The translations under genes and the position numbers were made by a program. Source: Marthasterias glacialis (taxonomy: Eukaryota; Echinodermata; Asteroidea; Forcipulatida; Asteriidae). From it: a stretch of DNA of 64,000 bases. Below, piece after piece: positions 36,901-43,403 of this stretch; the first letter of the stretch is position 1, and every line of letters begins with the position of its first letter. The stretch is from contig OU452239.1 in NCBI GenBank assembly GCA_911728455.2, positions 11,452,328 through 11,516,327 of the forward strand, in the 5' to 3' direction. The notes beneath the pieces were generated by a model. It made no database searches and was not told where the DNA came from. It saw only the letters and a list, made by a program, of their open reading frames with translations.

Positions 36901-39506
36901 GGAACGGTCTGAAAACTCTCAATAGCAAATAATAATTATTGTACAAAATTTTATTGCTGATTCATTCTTGAATTCACCATTGACGTGCCTAGCTGCCACT
37001 TATCAAGGGCCTCCAATTAGTTTTGGGTACGTTTGTTAATGAATAATCATGGCTTGTTGAATTTTCCTATTTGTATTAAAATAATATCTCAGTATGAGAA
37101 GCCGTTTTATCATTATATTTATAAACTATTGATGAATTGAAATGAATTGAGAGACTTTAGGATTGACATATTTATTAAGCTGTGATCCATACGGATTTAG
37201 ACTTGATATAAACTGGTTCACAGTGATATTATCTGATGTACTTATTGTGTTTAAAGATTTTGGTGTATAATAGTTTGAATGAATAATTGTGAATTTCAAT
37301 GAATTTAATCAGTCATATTTCCTTTTCTTTTAATTTTCAGAAAGCCTAATATATATGACTGTCGTTTTGTTTTGTTATGTTTTGATGATTGTAAATAAAT
37401 TGTGAACCCAACAACTACAGAATGAACTGAACTTTAACAAAAAACAAACTCTGACTTCCTTCGTGTCACACCCTGAGTAGCCTTACCAACTCGGTTACAT
37501 TAGGTACCCGTTTACAGAGTGACGTACAGTTTTCCAGTCAAATGACAAGATTCAACTTGGGCGAAAACATATGTTTTATTTTCAGCGACAATTTTTCTTC
37601 GGCTGTTACTTTTATAACGTTTAAATTTATGTTGAAATTATGACACAAAATGGATAATGTCAATACGAACATTGTAGTATCTTGCCTGCCATAAATGCCC
37701 TCTGGAATGTACAAGGTCACTCTTGCTTTGTAAACGAAGGTTACATGGTCCATAGTTTATAAACATTTTCTAAATGACGACTGTACCAACAAAAAAAATT
37801 TGTTAATTTGTTAATTTTGTTAAGGCCTAAAAAAAAATCACTCCCTTATCAATGTTTGTCTTTAAAATGTAGGTGAGCAAGTTCTATTCGACAATTTTGT
37901 CTCCATGAGCAGAGCAGCCAACGACGTGGAAATGGAGGTACCAAGAAAAATTCTAACTAAAATGACTAACTACTAACTTACCAACCAATCAATCAACCAA
38001 CTAATCAACCAACCGAGACTGACCGACCTACCGACCGACCGACCGACCGATCAACCAACCGACCGACCGACCAACTAAACAATTACTTGATGGGAAAAAC
38101 AAGGATTTATGGCAGCTCATTATTAGCGTACACACATCCAGAGAATTGAATGGAATTAGTCGGCAAGAAATAAACATGGCACTTAGGCCTACCCCGCTCC
38201 AAGAGGAGGTTACCGGAGAAAATTTTAAAGCAAGGCAAAATACCCCTAGTAAAGGACAGGATTAAAAAAACCAGGGCACCTGGTCTCCTTCGCGAACTTC
38301 AGCCTATGGGAAACACGGTACTACCAAAGATATTAGACAAACATGATAGGACACTCTGCGCAGAAACATGAAACGCAAAATAGGTGCGCCCGCTGTTGTT
38401 GGGTAGGTAAAACCAATAAAAGATAGTTTGCGCGATAAGTAGGGCCTACTAAATACAAAAGCTTAAGATAATTGATCCCACCAACTAAAAAAAGGTGAAG
38501 GCAGATCGAAAATTTGGTGTTTGGCCATAAATTGTGCCAATAGTCATAGCAAAATTGACACATGGGGAAGGGCGCCATCACGCGGTAGATAGGTAAAAAG
38601 TTGTTACATAATATGCTACCGTGCAAAACGGTAGTGTTCTATCTTGTTTTTCTAGTATCTTTGGTACTACCCACCACCACCCCGAATCGTAGGTGTCCAC
38701 ACTCGACCATGGCTGAAAACCCAAGTATCATTTCAAACACGACCCAATTTGATAGAGCTGCTTAACTAAACACAATTGCTTAACACTGTCTGCTTAGCAC
38801 AAGTGCGCAGGATACCATAACTTCTGTTTGTGACATACTACTTTGGCTGGTAACCTTATTCTTGGCAGCATAATTTCGCTGTGCTTATTGCTATGTTTTG
38901 TGCTGAAGCAGCTTTGTGAAATTGTGCCCCGGTGCTAGAGTGTGAATGGACTAATTTTCTGTGGCACTGCACAGCTCGTAAAAAAGACAACCAAGTCAAC
39001 CTGAGTAAATGTGACCAAAAGGGGGCGCTACTTTCTAAAACTATAAAGGTGTAATAATCGAAAATATCTACCAATCAAATTGTATTATGCAAGGACAAGT
39101 ATTTGATAGAAAATCCATATTAAAATTACAATTAGACAGTAATACACTGCATAGAAATAAATGTTCTTTAAAAAAAGGTTTTATTAACGGTATTATTTTG
39201 TTGTAGGCGACTGTTTTAAGGGACGTTCGGAGCCAGCTCGTGTATGCTGACTTGGCGCTAAACCGGCAGCCCCGAGTAAATCCAATCCAACGTGACGAAC
39301 CACCGACACTGTACGCACAGTTCAACTTCAACGAGCAGGGCGACTTCCATGTAACAGGCAATGACCGAGAGGACGACGATGCTCCGCCGGTACCTCCGAG
39401 GTTGGCGAGAATACCACCACCTCCCCCTCTGGATCATCAATGGCAGCCCGACTACTTCTACAGGACAGAGAGTGACAAGTCTTGTTATTTAGAGGATTGC
39501 ATGTGA
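18997..39506 (+). CDS. Ig-superfamily inhibitory-type receptor with cytoplasmic ITIM
   Basis: Ten exons: 18997-19054, 19551-19895, 21387-21716, 22539-22667, 25240-25344, 26646-26673, 27052-27125, 27515-27598, 37873-37937 and 39207-39506; 505 aa, phases consistent throughout. Exon 1 is a signal peptide ([17 protein letters not shown]). Exon 2 is a V-like Ig domain: Cys43, Trp62, and DDGKYKC ending at Cys116, with six extra cysteines. Exon 3 is a second Ig domain (Cys168, RWTLDG, DGGSLVC). Exon 4 is a Ser/Thr-rich stalk, exon 5 the membrane helix (about 292-314) followed by YRKRKKKN. The tail carries NIYLDQ (Tyr361), a canonical ITIM LVYADL (Tyr419) resembling SIRP-type ITYADL, TLYAQF (Tyr442), a class II SH3 ligand PPVPPR and a PPPPP run. 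ITIMs recruit SH2 phosphatases in vertebrate receptors; that role here is inferred. A retrotransposon occupies intron 8. No orthologue is named. Confidence 0.85.
19915..20095. repeat. Short inverted-repeat element in receptor intron 2
   Basis: Bounded by TTTTGCAGCGGCGTCGTCACG on the left and AGCTGGCACGTCGCTGCAAAAA on the right, which are approximate reverse complements. The interior holds C- and T-homopolymers. It resembles the 16102-16290 pair. Confidence 0.5.
21925..22310 (+). repeat. Diverged SINE-like repeat in receptor intron 3
   Basis: GGTTGGCTCAGTGG resembles an A box and GGTCCGAATCCCGG a B box, and the sequence ends AAAATCACCATAATTATGGG and TTATTATTATTA. It is more diverged than the other SINEs in the window. 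Confidence 0.45.
22895..23192. mobile_element. TA-flanked MITE with GACCGATCCATTAAGCC termini
   Basis: The left end TAGACCGATCCATTAAGCCC and the right end GGCTTAATGGATCGGTCTA are inverted repeats flanked by TA, as for Tc1/mariner-derived MITEs. There is no ORF. A second, shorter copy lies at 61369-61501 with the same termini and a shared CCGAAAGTC(C/T)GACAAA core. It sits in receptor intron 4. Confidence 0.8.
23400..23559. repeat. 160-bp long hairpin (perfect 39-bp outer arms)
   Basis: The outer arms 23400-23438 and 23521-23559 are reverse complements (starting GGGAATAACAGTGCGAGGAC). Short unpaired segments follow, then inner arms of about 25 bp (TGGTGGCTGGCCGCTGTTAA) around a short loop CGCCTCCGGCTT. 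GC content is much higher than the surroundings. Confidence 0.9.
23867..24030. repeat. 164-bp long hairpin, second of a pair
   Basis: The arms start ACAAATATTGACTGCT and end AGCAGTCAATATTTGT. Nested perfect blocks include GTGGCGTAGTAAAACTAGTC and GTGATCCCCGGAGC. Small bulges (TATCTCG versus TCGA) interrupt the stem. It lies 307 bp after the first hairpin, and the intervening DNA is itself bounded by TTATAACACCTC and GAGGTGTTATAA. Confidence 0.88.
24971..25038. repeat. Hairpin of 19-20-bp arms
   Basis: TTTTTTAGGCGGCGACTTTT pairs with AAAAGTCGCCGCCTAAAAAA around a loop of about 28 nt. Related half-motifs (AAGCGGCAACTTTTA, CGCCGCCTAAAAC) flank it, so the block is a small, internally repeated foldback in receptor intron 4. 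Confidence 0.8.
25532..25705 (+). repeat. Interspersed repeat, GGGGCACCAAGGCCAAGACC family
   Basis: Shares AATTTCATCTTTGAGAG, CAAGGCCATTTTCATTT and GGGGCACCAAGGCCAAGACC with 5550-5790. A third copy is inverted at 9105-9245. No terminal repeats were seen and the family is not named. Confidence 0.75.
26206..26604. repeat. (AACC)n / (ACCC)n simple-repeat array
   Basis: About 400 bp: first perfect AACC tetramers, then a higher-order mix of AACCCACC and ACCC units. The minus strand is a run of GGTT and GGGT tracts able to form G-quadruplexes. The long Gly-Trp-Val ORFs on the minus strand are artefacts of this array. It ends 41 nt before receptor exon 6. Confidence 0.97.
27626..28878 (+). repeat. 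5' LTR
   Basis: Begins TGTGACCAGCC and ends CTCGGTTACA. It holds a TATA-like TATTTAAAT (27799-27807), polyadenylation hexamers AATAAA at 28202-28207 and 28773-28778, and a strong splice-donor-like CTG|GTAAGTG (27994) with an acceptor-like TTTTAATTTTCAG (ending 28719). Confidence 0.95.
28885..28902 (+). promoter_or_regulatory. Primer binding site, tRNA-Ser type
   Basis: TGGCGTAGTCGGCAGGAT lies six bases after the 5' LTR. Its reverse complement ATCCTGCCGACTACG-CCA matches the 3' end of eukaryotic tRNA-Ser (AGA/UGA type), so minus-strand synthesis is probably primed by tRNA-Ser. The tRNA sequence is recalled, not searched. Confidence 0.82.
28903..30259 (+). other. Retrotransposon leader, non-coding
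   Basis: 1.36 kb between the primer site and the first gag ATG. No long plus-strand ORF is present. It probably holds the packaging signal and any internal ribosome entry or leader splicing signals; none can be assigned from sequence alone. An A-rich run lies at 29598-29620. Confidence 0.6.
30260..31498 (+). CDS. gag: Gag polyprotein of the Ty3/Gypsy element
   Basis: 412 aa from the first ATG (30260) to TAG at 31496-31498. A hydrophobic stretch (about residues 15-32, [17 protein letters not shown]) lies near the N-terminus; a second in-frame ATG at 30386 (MATNGK) would remove it and may be the true start. The middle resembles the retrotransposon capsid / PNMA-like fold: [36 protein letters not shown] and [21 protein letters not shown] Gln-rich coiled coil follows (about 320-345). 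A CCHC zinc knuckle, [14 protein letters not shown] (about 372-385), binds nucleic acid. The frame ends at a -1 frameshift site that leads into pol. Confidence 0.93.
   Translation: MMRMSVNAVSYKVQYALLVILVIALTCTNVLSHKQQEFNVHSMATNGKTPWSPVKKMSEGDMMAKIHKLQEQLKATKTEPKPKSNPAFLLMPSQKKLASYSGSPESLLKLEDWICDVKATIRSRPLSEEDKVDFVFQHLTGPAREEVKFRPRKTVDDVFSILREVFGDQGSSVHFQRSFFERKQKERENIRDFSHALLDLFDRASRKSPHLTAHKEQVLCDQFADGVSDSLLRKTLRKRVKDSPTIDFFTLRSEAIDWADELNDTPVSKPKATTNSTPAEVFTSRSEAIHWADQFNTSKQEVTIQAARTGLVAETKALTDIVQKQQQQIEQQQKQIADLTNLVHEHIIKPDVAKNTETYSNRKDKGRTRMKCDFCGALGHTKDRCFKLQLKESQETIEKLRKEVSEKSSSGN
31477..35745 (+). CDS. pol: Pol polyprotein (PR-RT-RNase H-INT) of the Ty3/Gypsy element
   Basis: Open from 31477, in the -1 frame relative to gag, to TAA at 35743-35745. 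There is no good AUG at its start, so it is probably made only by frameshifting. Residues are counted from 31513. Aspartic protease LVDTGS (DTG 41-43). Reverse transcriptase: [25 protein letters not shown] and YLDD (498-501). RNase [15 protein letters not shown] (about 649) and RTDNNPL. Integrase: HHCC zinc finger (HDQFGHQG to CERCN, about 923-960), catalytic DDE core (VIDFT-type Asp near 990, SDQGRQFES near 1048, CERFNRT Glu near 1085), then a GPY/F-like module (near 1209). No chromodomain was recognised. The last 60 residues hold two hydrophobic segments (about 1355-1375 and 1378-1397). Confidence 0.94.
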   Translation, partial: EVFVGKLDPPTVLSPSVGRHSVGSTDHLKHRFVGDCPTLMAKIGGKDVTCLVDTGSMISTLTEEGFNSLFKPGDTQLHSNNLWLKITSAGGLEIPYVGYIEVDVECEGILIPQVGILIVKDSVDKEHREQKRQIPGLLGMNILRSFVEAMNESNEVQSPSLSFVNKLLSLNDLAAKAEHETIGFAKVVCGEDIFIPPESTITVMAETSGLSSSKHVVVEPLRSSDHLPVGILTASTLVKLDGTFPVRIDNISTSGFILRPKTRIGVVRAIDSVVDDSPQVQFQVTVDHILISRVEETATTATSLTPISVDLEGFSGSSDELLEVNKLLAKHRDIFSDHEFDLGDTDTVEHRITTDSEPVSQTFRRIPPNQYEQVKQHIKNLVHHGIVTESHSPYAAPIVLAKRKDGSLRMCVDYRRLNSKTKKDAFPLPRISEFLDAPVGAKFFSCLDLASGYHQVRVNSADREKTAFITPMGLYEYVRMPFGLCGAPATFQRLMQRCVGDLVYQLLFVYLDDICIYSKTFTEHLQHLDIVFSRLKQHGLKLKPSKCHLFRKEVHYLGHVVSEEGISTDGEKTKCVRDWPVPQTLRKLRSFLGFASYYRRFVQKFSQIARPLHALVGICQGHDPKYFRSRWSSECQEAFDLLKAQFTSTPILAFADFSKPFIIDVDASLSGLGAILSQIQEGKERVIAFASRTLRDSEKRMEKYSSRKLELLGLKWAVTDKFKDYLYGSKFLVRTDNNPLTHLATAKLSAVEQRWVGELASFDFQIVYRPGRVNKNADALSRQYEEDEKVEDKTCFVSQVSVNSNLLTSSTSHFLPSDLQCTVNEVASELGPSRVQSGLCKHISTFPSYTTEQLRELQQSDPTVSEFLKFFTSDQLPSRRERRGVSQSVQAMLRQTKHFSLVDGILYRDVKDPKMGSLHQLVLPLSMKSKVLTCLHDQFGHQGIERTLSLVRSRYYWPNMYSNVKQWIVNCERCNIAKMPRPSVKNPLGHLIASRPLEVIAIDFTLLEPASDRSENVLVITDIFSKFTISVPTKDQTAQTTANVLIKEWFLKYGAPLRIHSDQGRQFESDLIHHLCNLYNIKKSHTTAYHPQGNAQCERFNRTMHDLLRTLSAKQKRSWSLFLPELIYAYNSTPHSSTGFSPFYLMFGRNPCLPIDVLLNPEQRRAALDNNWVSLHQRRLQEAYRLAGAKNQHERDRHKNIHDRKANPNVFEIGDHVYLRSHVRGRNKIQDSYRSEIYKIIDQPDSNNLVYIIESTEDGRRKTVNSVEIKLVPPGLLHIIKPAASSEHPDDTSKSSNVPSPENLSSSSSDSEFDIAVVLPALEPESPKQMGPRRSQRATKGKHQNPFHLPRSVLSQQQSSISRGSIKGFVIFLIFALLVVSISPVYSLIGLQAVLCISLFLLILDSFYPLGTTTLKYLGKLI
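31489..31533 (+). promoter_or_regulatory. -1 programmed ribosomal frameshift signal (gag/pol)
   Basis: The slippery heptamer G GGA AAC (31489-31495) is in the gag frame directly before the TAG stop. After a 5-nt spacer comes a stem-loop: CCTCCCACCG (31501-31510) pairs with CGGTGGG-T-AGG (31523-31533), ten pairs with one bulged T and a 12-nt loop. Heptamer, spacing and structure match established -1 sites; GGGAAAC is used at the gag-pro junction of some betaretroviruses. Confidence 0.93.
35746..36246 (+). other. Retrotransposon spacer between pol and 3' LTR
   Basis: About 500 bp with no env-like ORF. A polypurine tract would be expected at its right end, but the last bases are CAATTTTCCCCGGGTGAT, so the plus-strand primer site is not obvious. 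Confidence 0.6.
36247..37499 (+). repeat. 3' LTR
   Basis: The same 1253 bp as the 5' LTR, with no mismatch noticed by eye. It is followed by TTAG, the second copy of the target duplication, then GTACCCG of the receptor intron. Confidence 0.95.
37977..38078. repeat. Imperfect (AACC)/(GACC) tetranucleotide repeat
   Basis: CCAACCAATCAATCAACC followed by CCGACCGACCGACCGACCGA and AACCAACCGACCGACC, within receptor intron 9. Confidence 0.85.
38800..38935. repeat. Fragment of the GGGCCCAATTTCATGGCTCTGCTTA element family
   Basis: Contains GGCTGGTAACC, TGTGCTTATTGC and GCAGCTTTGTGAAATTGTGCCCC, which match the ends of the element at 40668-40923. It lies in receptor intron 9. Confidence 0.55.
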
Positions 39507-40065
39507 AACAACAGGCTTTTATTCCTTCAGAATCCTTGGTTCATGCCGAGCATAACAATGTTCATACGGGCCAGTATTTCATGGCGCACCCAAATGTGTC
39601 TGGATGGGCAAGCATATAATGTAGAGACATGGGAAGGAGGCTGGCCTATTAAAAAAGGACGAGCGTTAAATACCAAATATACAACAAAATGCACAATGTG
39701 ACGTCCGAAATATAAAACAGATAAATCTCAGATTTGATACTCACAATAGATATTACACCATAAACGTAGCACTGTGTATTCACAGTAAATTGTAATTATT
39801 AAAACAACAACTGAAGTGTGAAGGTTAAGGGTCAGAATGTGGCTGTTATACTATACGCTGCAATGCAATACTAAAAGCTAAACGGAAAAGAGGAAGGTCC
39901 AAAGGTTGCGGACGCAATCTTAACCAAAACTTAAAACGCTTAACCAATGACCTTTGCTCAGATGTTTTGGGTCGGGGTCGTCAACACGCGCCCTAGGTTC
40001 CTTTTAACTGAGAGATAGAGTGTAGCAAAATGATGATCACGTTGAAATCAGGACGAGTATACACC

Positions 40066-40240
40066 AATCCGAGCAGAGCTCGTTAATGGAGTTTTAAATC
40101 ACCTCAGCAATGGCCTCCGCACGCGCGTCAGCGCGCATTTTGTACCAATCAGCATGGAGGGTTCACAGTGCGTGTGCCTCGACGCGCGCGTGCAGCGGTC
40201 ATGCGGTGGTGGAGACGCCTATGAACAAGCTGCTCGGATT
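40066..40240. mobile_element. MITE-like element with AATCCGAGCAG termini
   Basis: AATCCGAGCAG at the left end and CTGCTCGGATT at the right are perfect inverted repeats, with an interior rich in CGCGCG alternation. No ORF. Confidence 0.65.
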
Positions 40241-40667
40241 CGTCTAACAATGGCGACTTTGGCTGCAGTTATATAAAGTCACATCTACGTTGCAGCTATA
40301 TCCATTAGCCATTAGACGTATAGCCATAGCCAAATTAAGCACTGATTTCTGTGACTTATACCAAATTTCAAGACCAACTAGATTAGTGGTTATTTCGTAA
40401 CACTAAAGACACTGGGTGACATGTTGCTACTCTATTGGTGCAGTTTATGAATTTCAATGAGGTTCATCTTGAATGAGAGTAGCAAGATGTCCCCATGGTG
40501 CCCAAAACACGTTGTTAGGCACCTTAATGTTCTCTTGAATGAGAGTGGCAATATGTCTCCATAGTACAATCAGCACTTCGTTAGGCACTGTACTGGGATA
40601 ATCATTCTCTATCAAGTCAGTATGATCGAGATCAGTGAGTCCAAGTCGCAGATCTGATGTCTTAGCT

Positions 40668-40923
40668 GGGCCCAATTTCATGGCTCTGCTTACTGCATCA
40701 TTCTGCGCTTACGAAGACCAGTCGCCGCTTACGAGGTTAGCGCCGAATTTCTGCGCTAGCTGTGTAAGCGAGGAATCCTTAGTTAAGTGAACTACGTACG
40801 CGCACAAGCAAAAATTCCTTGCTAACCCGTGAAATACGCTTATTATAAAGTAAGTGCGGAATTTTCTGCTTCCGCAAGCGCCGATTTTTTGCTTACGGTA
40901 AGCAGAGCCATGAAATTGGGCCC
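40668..40923. mobile_element. 256-bp MITE with GGGCCCAATTTCATGGCTCT termini
   Basis: The ends GGGCCCAATTTCATGGCTCT and AGAGCCATGAAATTGGGCCC are exact inverted repeats, and the homology extends into GCTTAC(C)G. The interior has repeated GCTTACG/GTAAGC motifs. A diverged copy is at 7686-7972 and fragments occur at 38800, 49658, 58850 and 61499. Confidence 0.85.
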
Positions 40924-41059
40924 CTGATCACCCAATATCTGTGTAAACATAATTTGTGATAATCAACTATCTTGTAAATATAATGTTTTAATAATCAATT
41001 TGTAGTTTTAAAACTAGAAAGACAGCAAAATGCTTTACGAAAACTTTTTTGTTACTTCA

Positions 41060-41221
41060 AGACGCCCACTCGTCAACGCGCGACAAACAAATTCGTGCCA
41101 CGAAAGATCGCCTTTTGACGTGACCGGCGCACGCACGCGTTGTAGAATAAACGAGGTACGGGTACATGATCGTTTTGTGCCACAGAAACAGTCGTCGGGT
41201 AATGGTGACGAGCGGGCGTCT
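41060..41221. mobile_element. MITE with AGACGCCC(A/G)CTCGTC termini
   Basis: The left end AGACGCCCACTCGTC and right end GACGAGCGGGCGTCT are inverted repeats. A second copy at 50696-50838 shares CAACGCGCGACAAACAAATT and GTGCCACAGAAACAGTCGT. Confidence 0.8.
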
Positions 41222-41501
41222 GTAATGACGCGAAACGCCTACAGACACATAATACCTATGTCTGTGGCGCCGCCAGGGTGGAAGGTGGAAACGCCCGGTG
41301 GCTGCTATGGGATTATTTTTATCAGACTTTTAGGCCTACTGTAATCTATTTAACCAGAAATGTTAAGTGGTATTTAAACTTCTTTGGTTTCCAGTAAATA
41401 TATTTGATTAAAATAAATCTCGAAATAGGGGCTACAATATTTAGAAACAGATAGACCTTATCAATCGAAGAGTATTTCAAAAGAAATGTTAACATATACA
41501 T

Positions 41502-41732
41502 ATCAGAAATGCTCGCTCACTGGATCTATTCAAGAAATTGCTTAAAACTCATCTGCTCACTCAGTGACTTTTTCAATATCCTGCTAGCTATCTCACATCG
41601 GTGTACTTTCATTCGCCTAATACTATAGTTGTATATATAATTAATGTCGTTTAAGTAGTTTCTCTGTATGTTTGATTCATGACTGTACAGCGCATTGGGG
41701 TCTGTCTTGACGGAATGCGCTCTAAAAGAGTG

Positions 41733-41779
<47 letters not shown>
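41502..41779 (+). mobile_element. 5'-truncated LINE 3' end with (ATT)n tail
   Basis: 41508-41567 encodes a LINE reverse-transcriptase C-terminus (RNARSLDLFKKLLKTHLLTQ, then stop). A 3' UTR follows with GTACAGCGCATTGGGGTC and a (TTA)n tail at about 41737-41779. This is typical of CR1/L2-type insertions. Confidence 0.8.
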
Positions 41780-41784
<5 letters not shown>

Positions 41785-42450
41785 ATGGTGGGCCGTTCCT
41801 ATGAATTTTTTTTTCGTTTTTTTTTTGTTTTGTTAAAAAAAAACTATTAGCATTAGATTATCCGCCTGGTTGATTTTTTTTCCGCTGTACGCCCTCACCC
41901 GGCCGTTGTCAAATAGTTTCATGACAGAGGCTTGGGCCGTAAACGCTGGAAATAACGTGTGTCTATGGAATCTGCTAGCTAGCGGCTGCAGTCAATTCTC
42001 ATAGACTTGTGTGTTATGTACGGCAGTAGCCAAGTAATTCGGATACCGCCTAATTATTGATCCTAACAGCCCATAATATTAATAATGGTACATGATGAAG
42101 GCCAAGCTCATTATAATAGTCAACTGCGTCTGCTCTGAACGCCCTCTTTGTCAGCTGCGGACAAAGTGTGTGTGACATGCTTGCCTAGTAAAGTAATAAC
42201 CAGATCAACCAATGGGAAAGCTGAAATTTGCCATCGAGCTAAAATGGCAGCGCTGTGCACACGAGAAGCCTCAAAGCGGTTAGAGGTCAAAAGAAGGTTG
42301 CTCATTGGCCCATCCTGTGCGCCGCGCGTACATGATGTGCGTTCTCAATATTGTTGCATCAGCGTTTTACCTCTTCGATGGCGGCATGATGATGCATAAG
42401 GTCTATTCTTCAGCAGGTGCTATATATATGACCCTTTCCAAAACCACTGC

Positions 42451-42514
42451 TCTGGCTTAGGCTCCGGCTTAGGTTCCGGCTTAGGCTCCGGCTTAGGCTC
42501 AAACTTAGGCTCCG
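42451..42514. repeat. 12-bp tandem repeat (GGCTTAGGCTCC)n
   Basis: About five units of GGCTTAGG(C/T)TCC, the last degenerate (AACTTAGGCTCC). Confidence 0.85.
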
Positions 42515-43403
42515 TGTCAGACTTCAAACAGGCGGATAATGCCTAAGCCGGCTGCAAAGAAGCCAAAGACGTTGTTTCGAAAATGGCCTATAACATTGTT
42601 GTTCAAAACTAAGCTTTGAAATAAAATTCGTTCAAATAGTTTTTTTGTCGTTGAATGTCTTCATTAAAACGTAACTAACATTGTCCAGTTGGGACTACCG
42701 GGACACAAAAGTTAGTTCACACGGGCGCCGTTAACTAAACAAATGGTGACGTCGAGGCTCGAGCATGGATTGCCTTTCGATAACGGCGCAAGTTTCGCGA
42801 ATGATTCGAAAAATGGTGGCTTCCATGTACATCACCGGGCCCATAGCGTTCGAAACACGTCCAAGACTTGCACAAACATGCCGTTCTCGAAGTCATGTCT
42901 CCGGCGACCGTTTTACTTATAGGTTCCGACAGGTATCCAGTGATAGCGTGTGCTTTCTCAATGAGGGGGTCGGACCTTGTGGCGTCACCGAAGCCGAAAC
43001 CTCTATTTTCGAAAAGGCCCACAGTCCCACCGTGACTCCCTTGCGTGTAGAGTTCTGGTCCAATATCCTCGCCTATCAATAAACATCGTCAATGCTCTCG
43101 AAAATATTTCAAGTGCAGATTCGCCGGAGCTTGTTTTATGTCATAGTCGTTAGCACCAGTCTCCAGTTTCTACAGAGTAAAACACAGTGATAATTATTAG
43201 TTCAATTATTTCTACATCTTTTTTTTAAACACGGCTTATTGCATGGAGACTAAAATATTCTTAAAAGCACACTGTGTCCCAGTTAAACAAAATGCCAACT
43301 GTTGTCAGTAAGTCATTCATCGGGGATTAAAACATACAATAAAAATAAAATAGGAAACAAATAAATAAATGGAAGTAACATCTTGAGGCACCACAACTAC
43401 ATT

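Larger units (their letters stand above)
27626..37499 (+). mobile_element. Apparently intact Ty3/Gypsy LTR retrotransposon
   Basis: The element is 9874 bp, with direct 1253-bp LTRs (27626-28878 and 36247-37499) that begin TG and end CA. A 4-bp target duplication TTAG flanks it (27622-27625 and 37500-37503). The order is LTR, tRNA-Ser primer site, long leader, gag, -1 frameshift signal, pol (protease, reverse transcriptase, RNase H, integrase), a 500-bp spacer, LTR. Integrase after RNase H places it in Ty3/Gypsy. No separate env frame exists. Gag and pol carry no stop or frameshift other than the programmed one, and I saw no LTR mismatch by eye, so insertion is recent. It lies on the sense strand of receptor intron 8. 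No convincing polypurine tract precedes the 3' LTR (the sequence is CCCCGGGTGAT). Confidence 0.95.
39507..43403. other. Intergenic region between receptor and small membrane-protein gene
   Basis: 3.9 kb with no supported gene. It should contain the receptor 3' UTR; AATAAA occurs only distally (41145 and 41411 regions). It holds three MITE-like elements (40066, 40668, 41060), a LINE tail (41502), a 12-bp repeat (42451) and a compositionally distinct block with overlapping ORFs on both strands (42735-43082). Confidence 0.5.
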
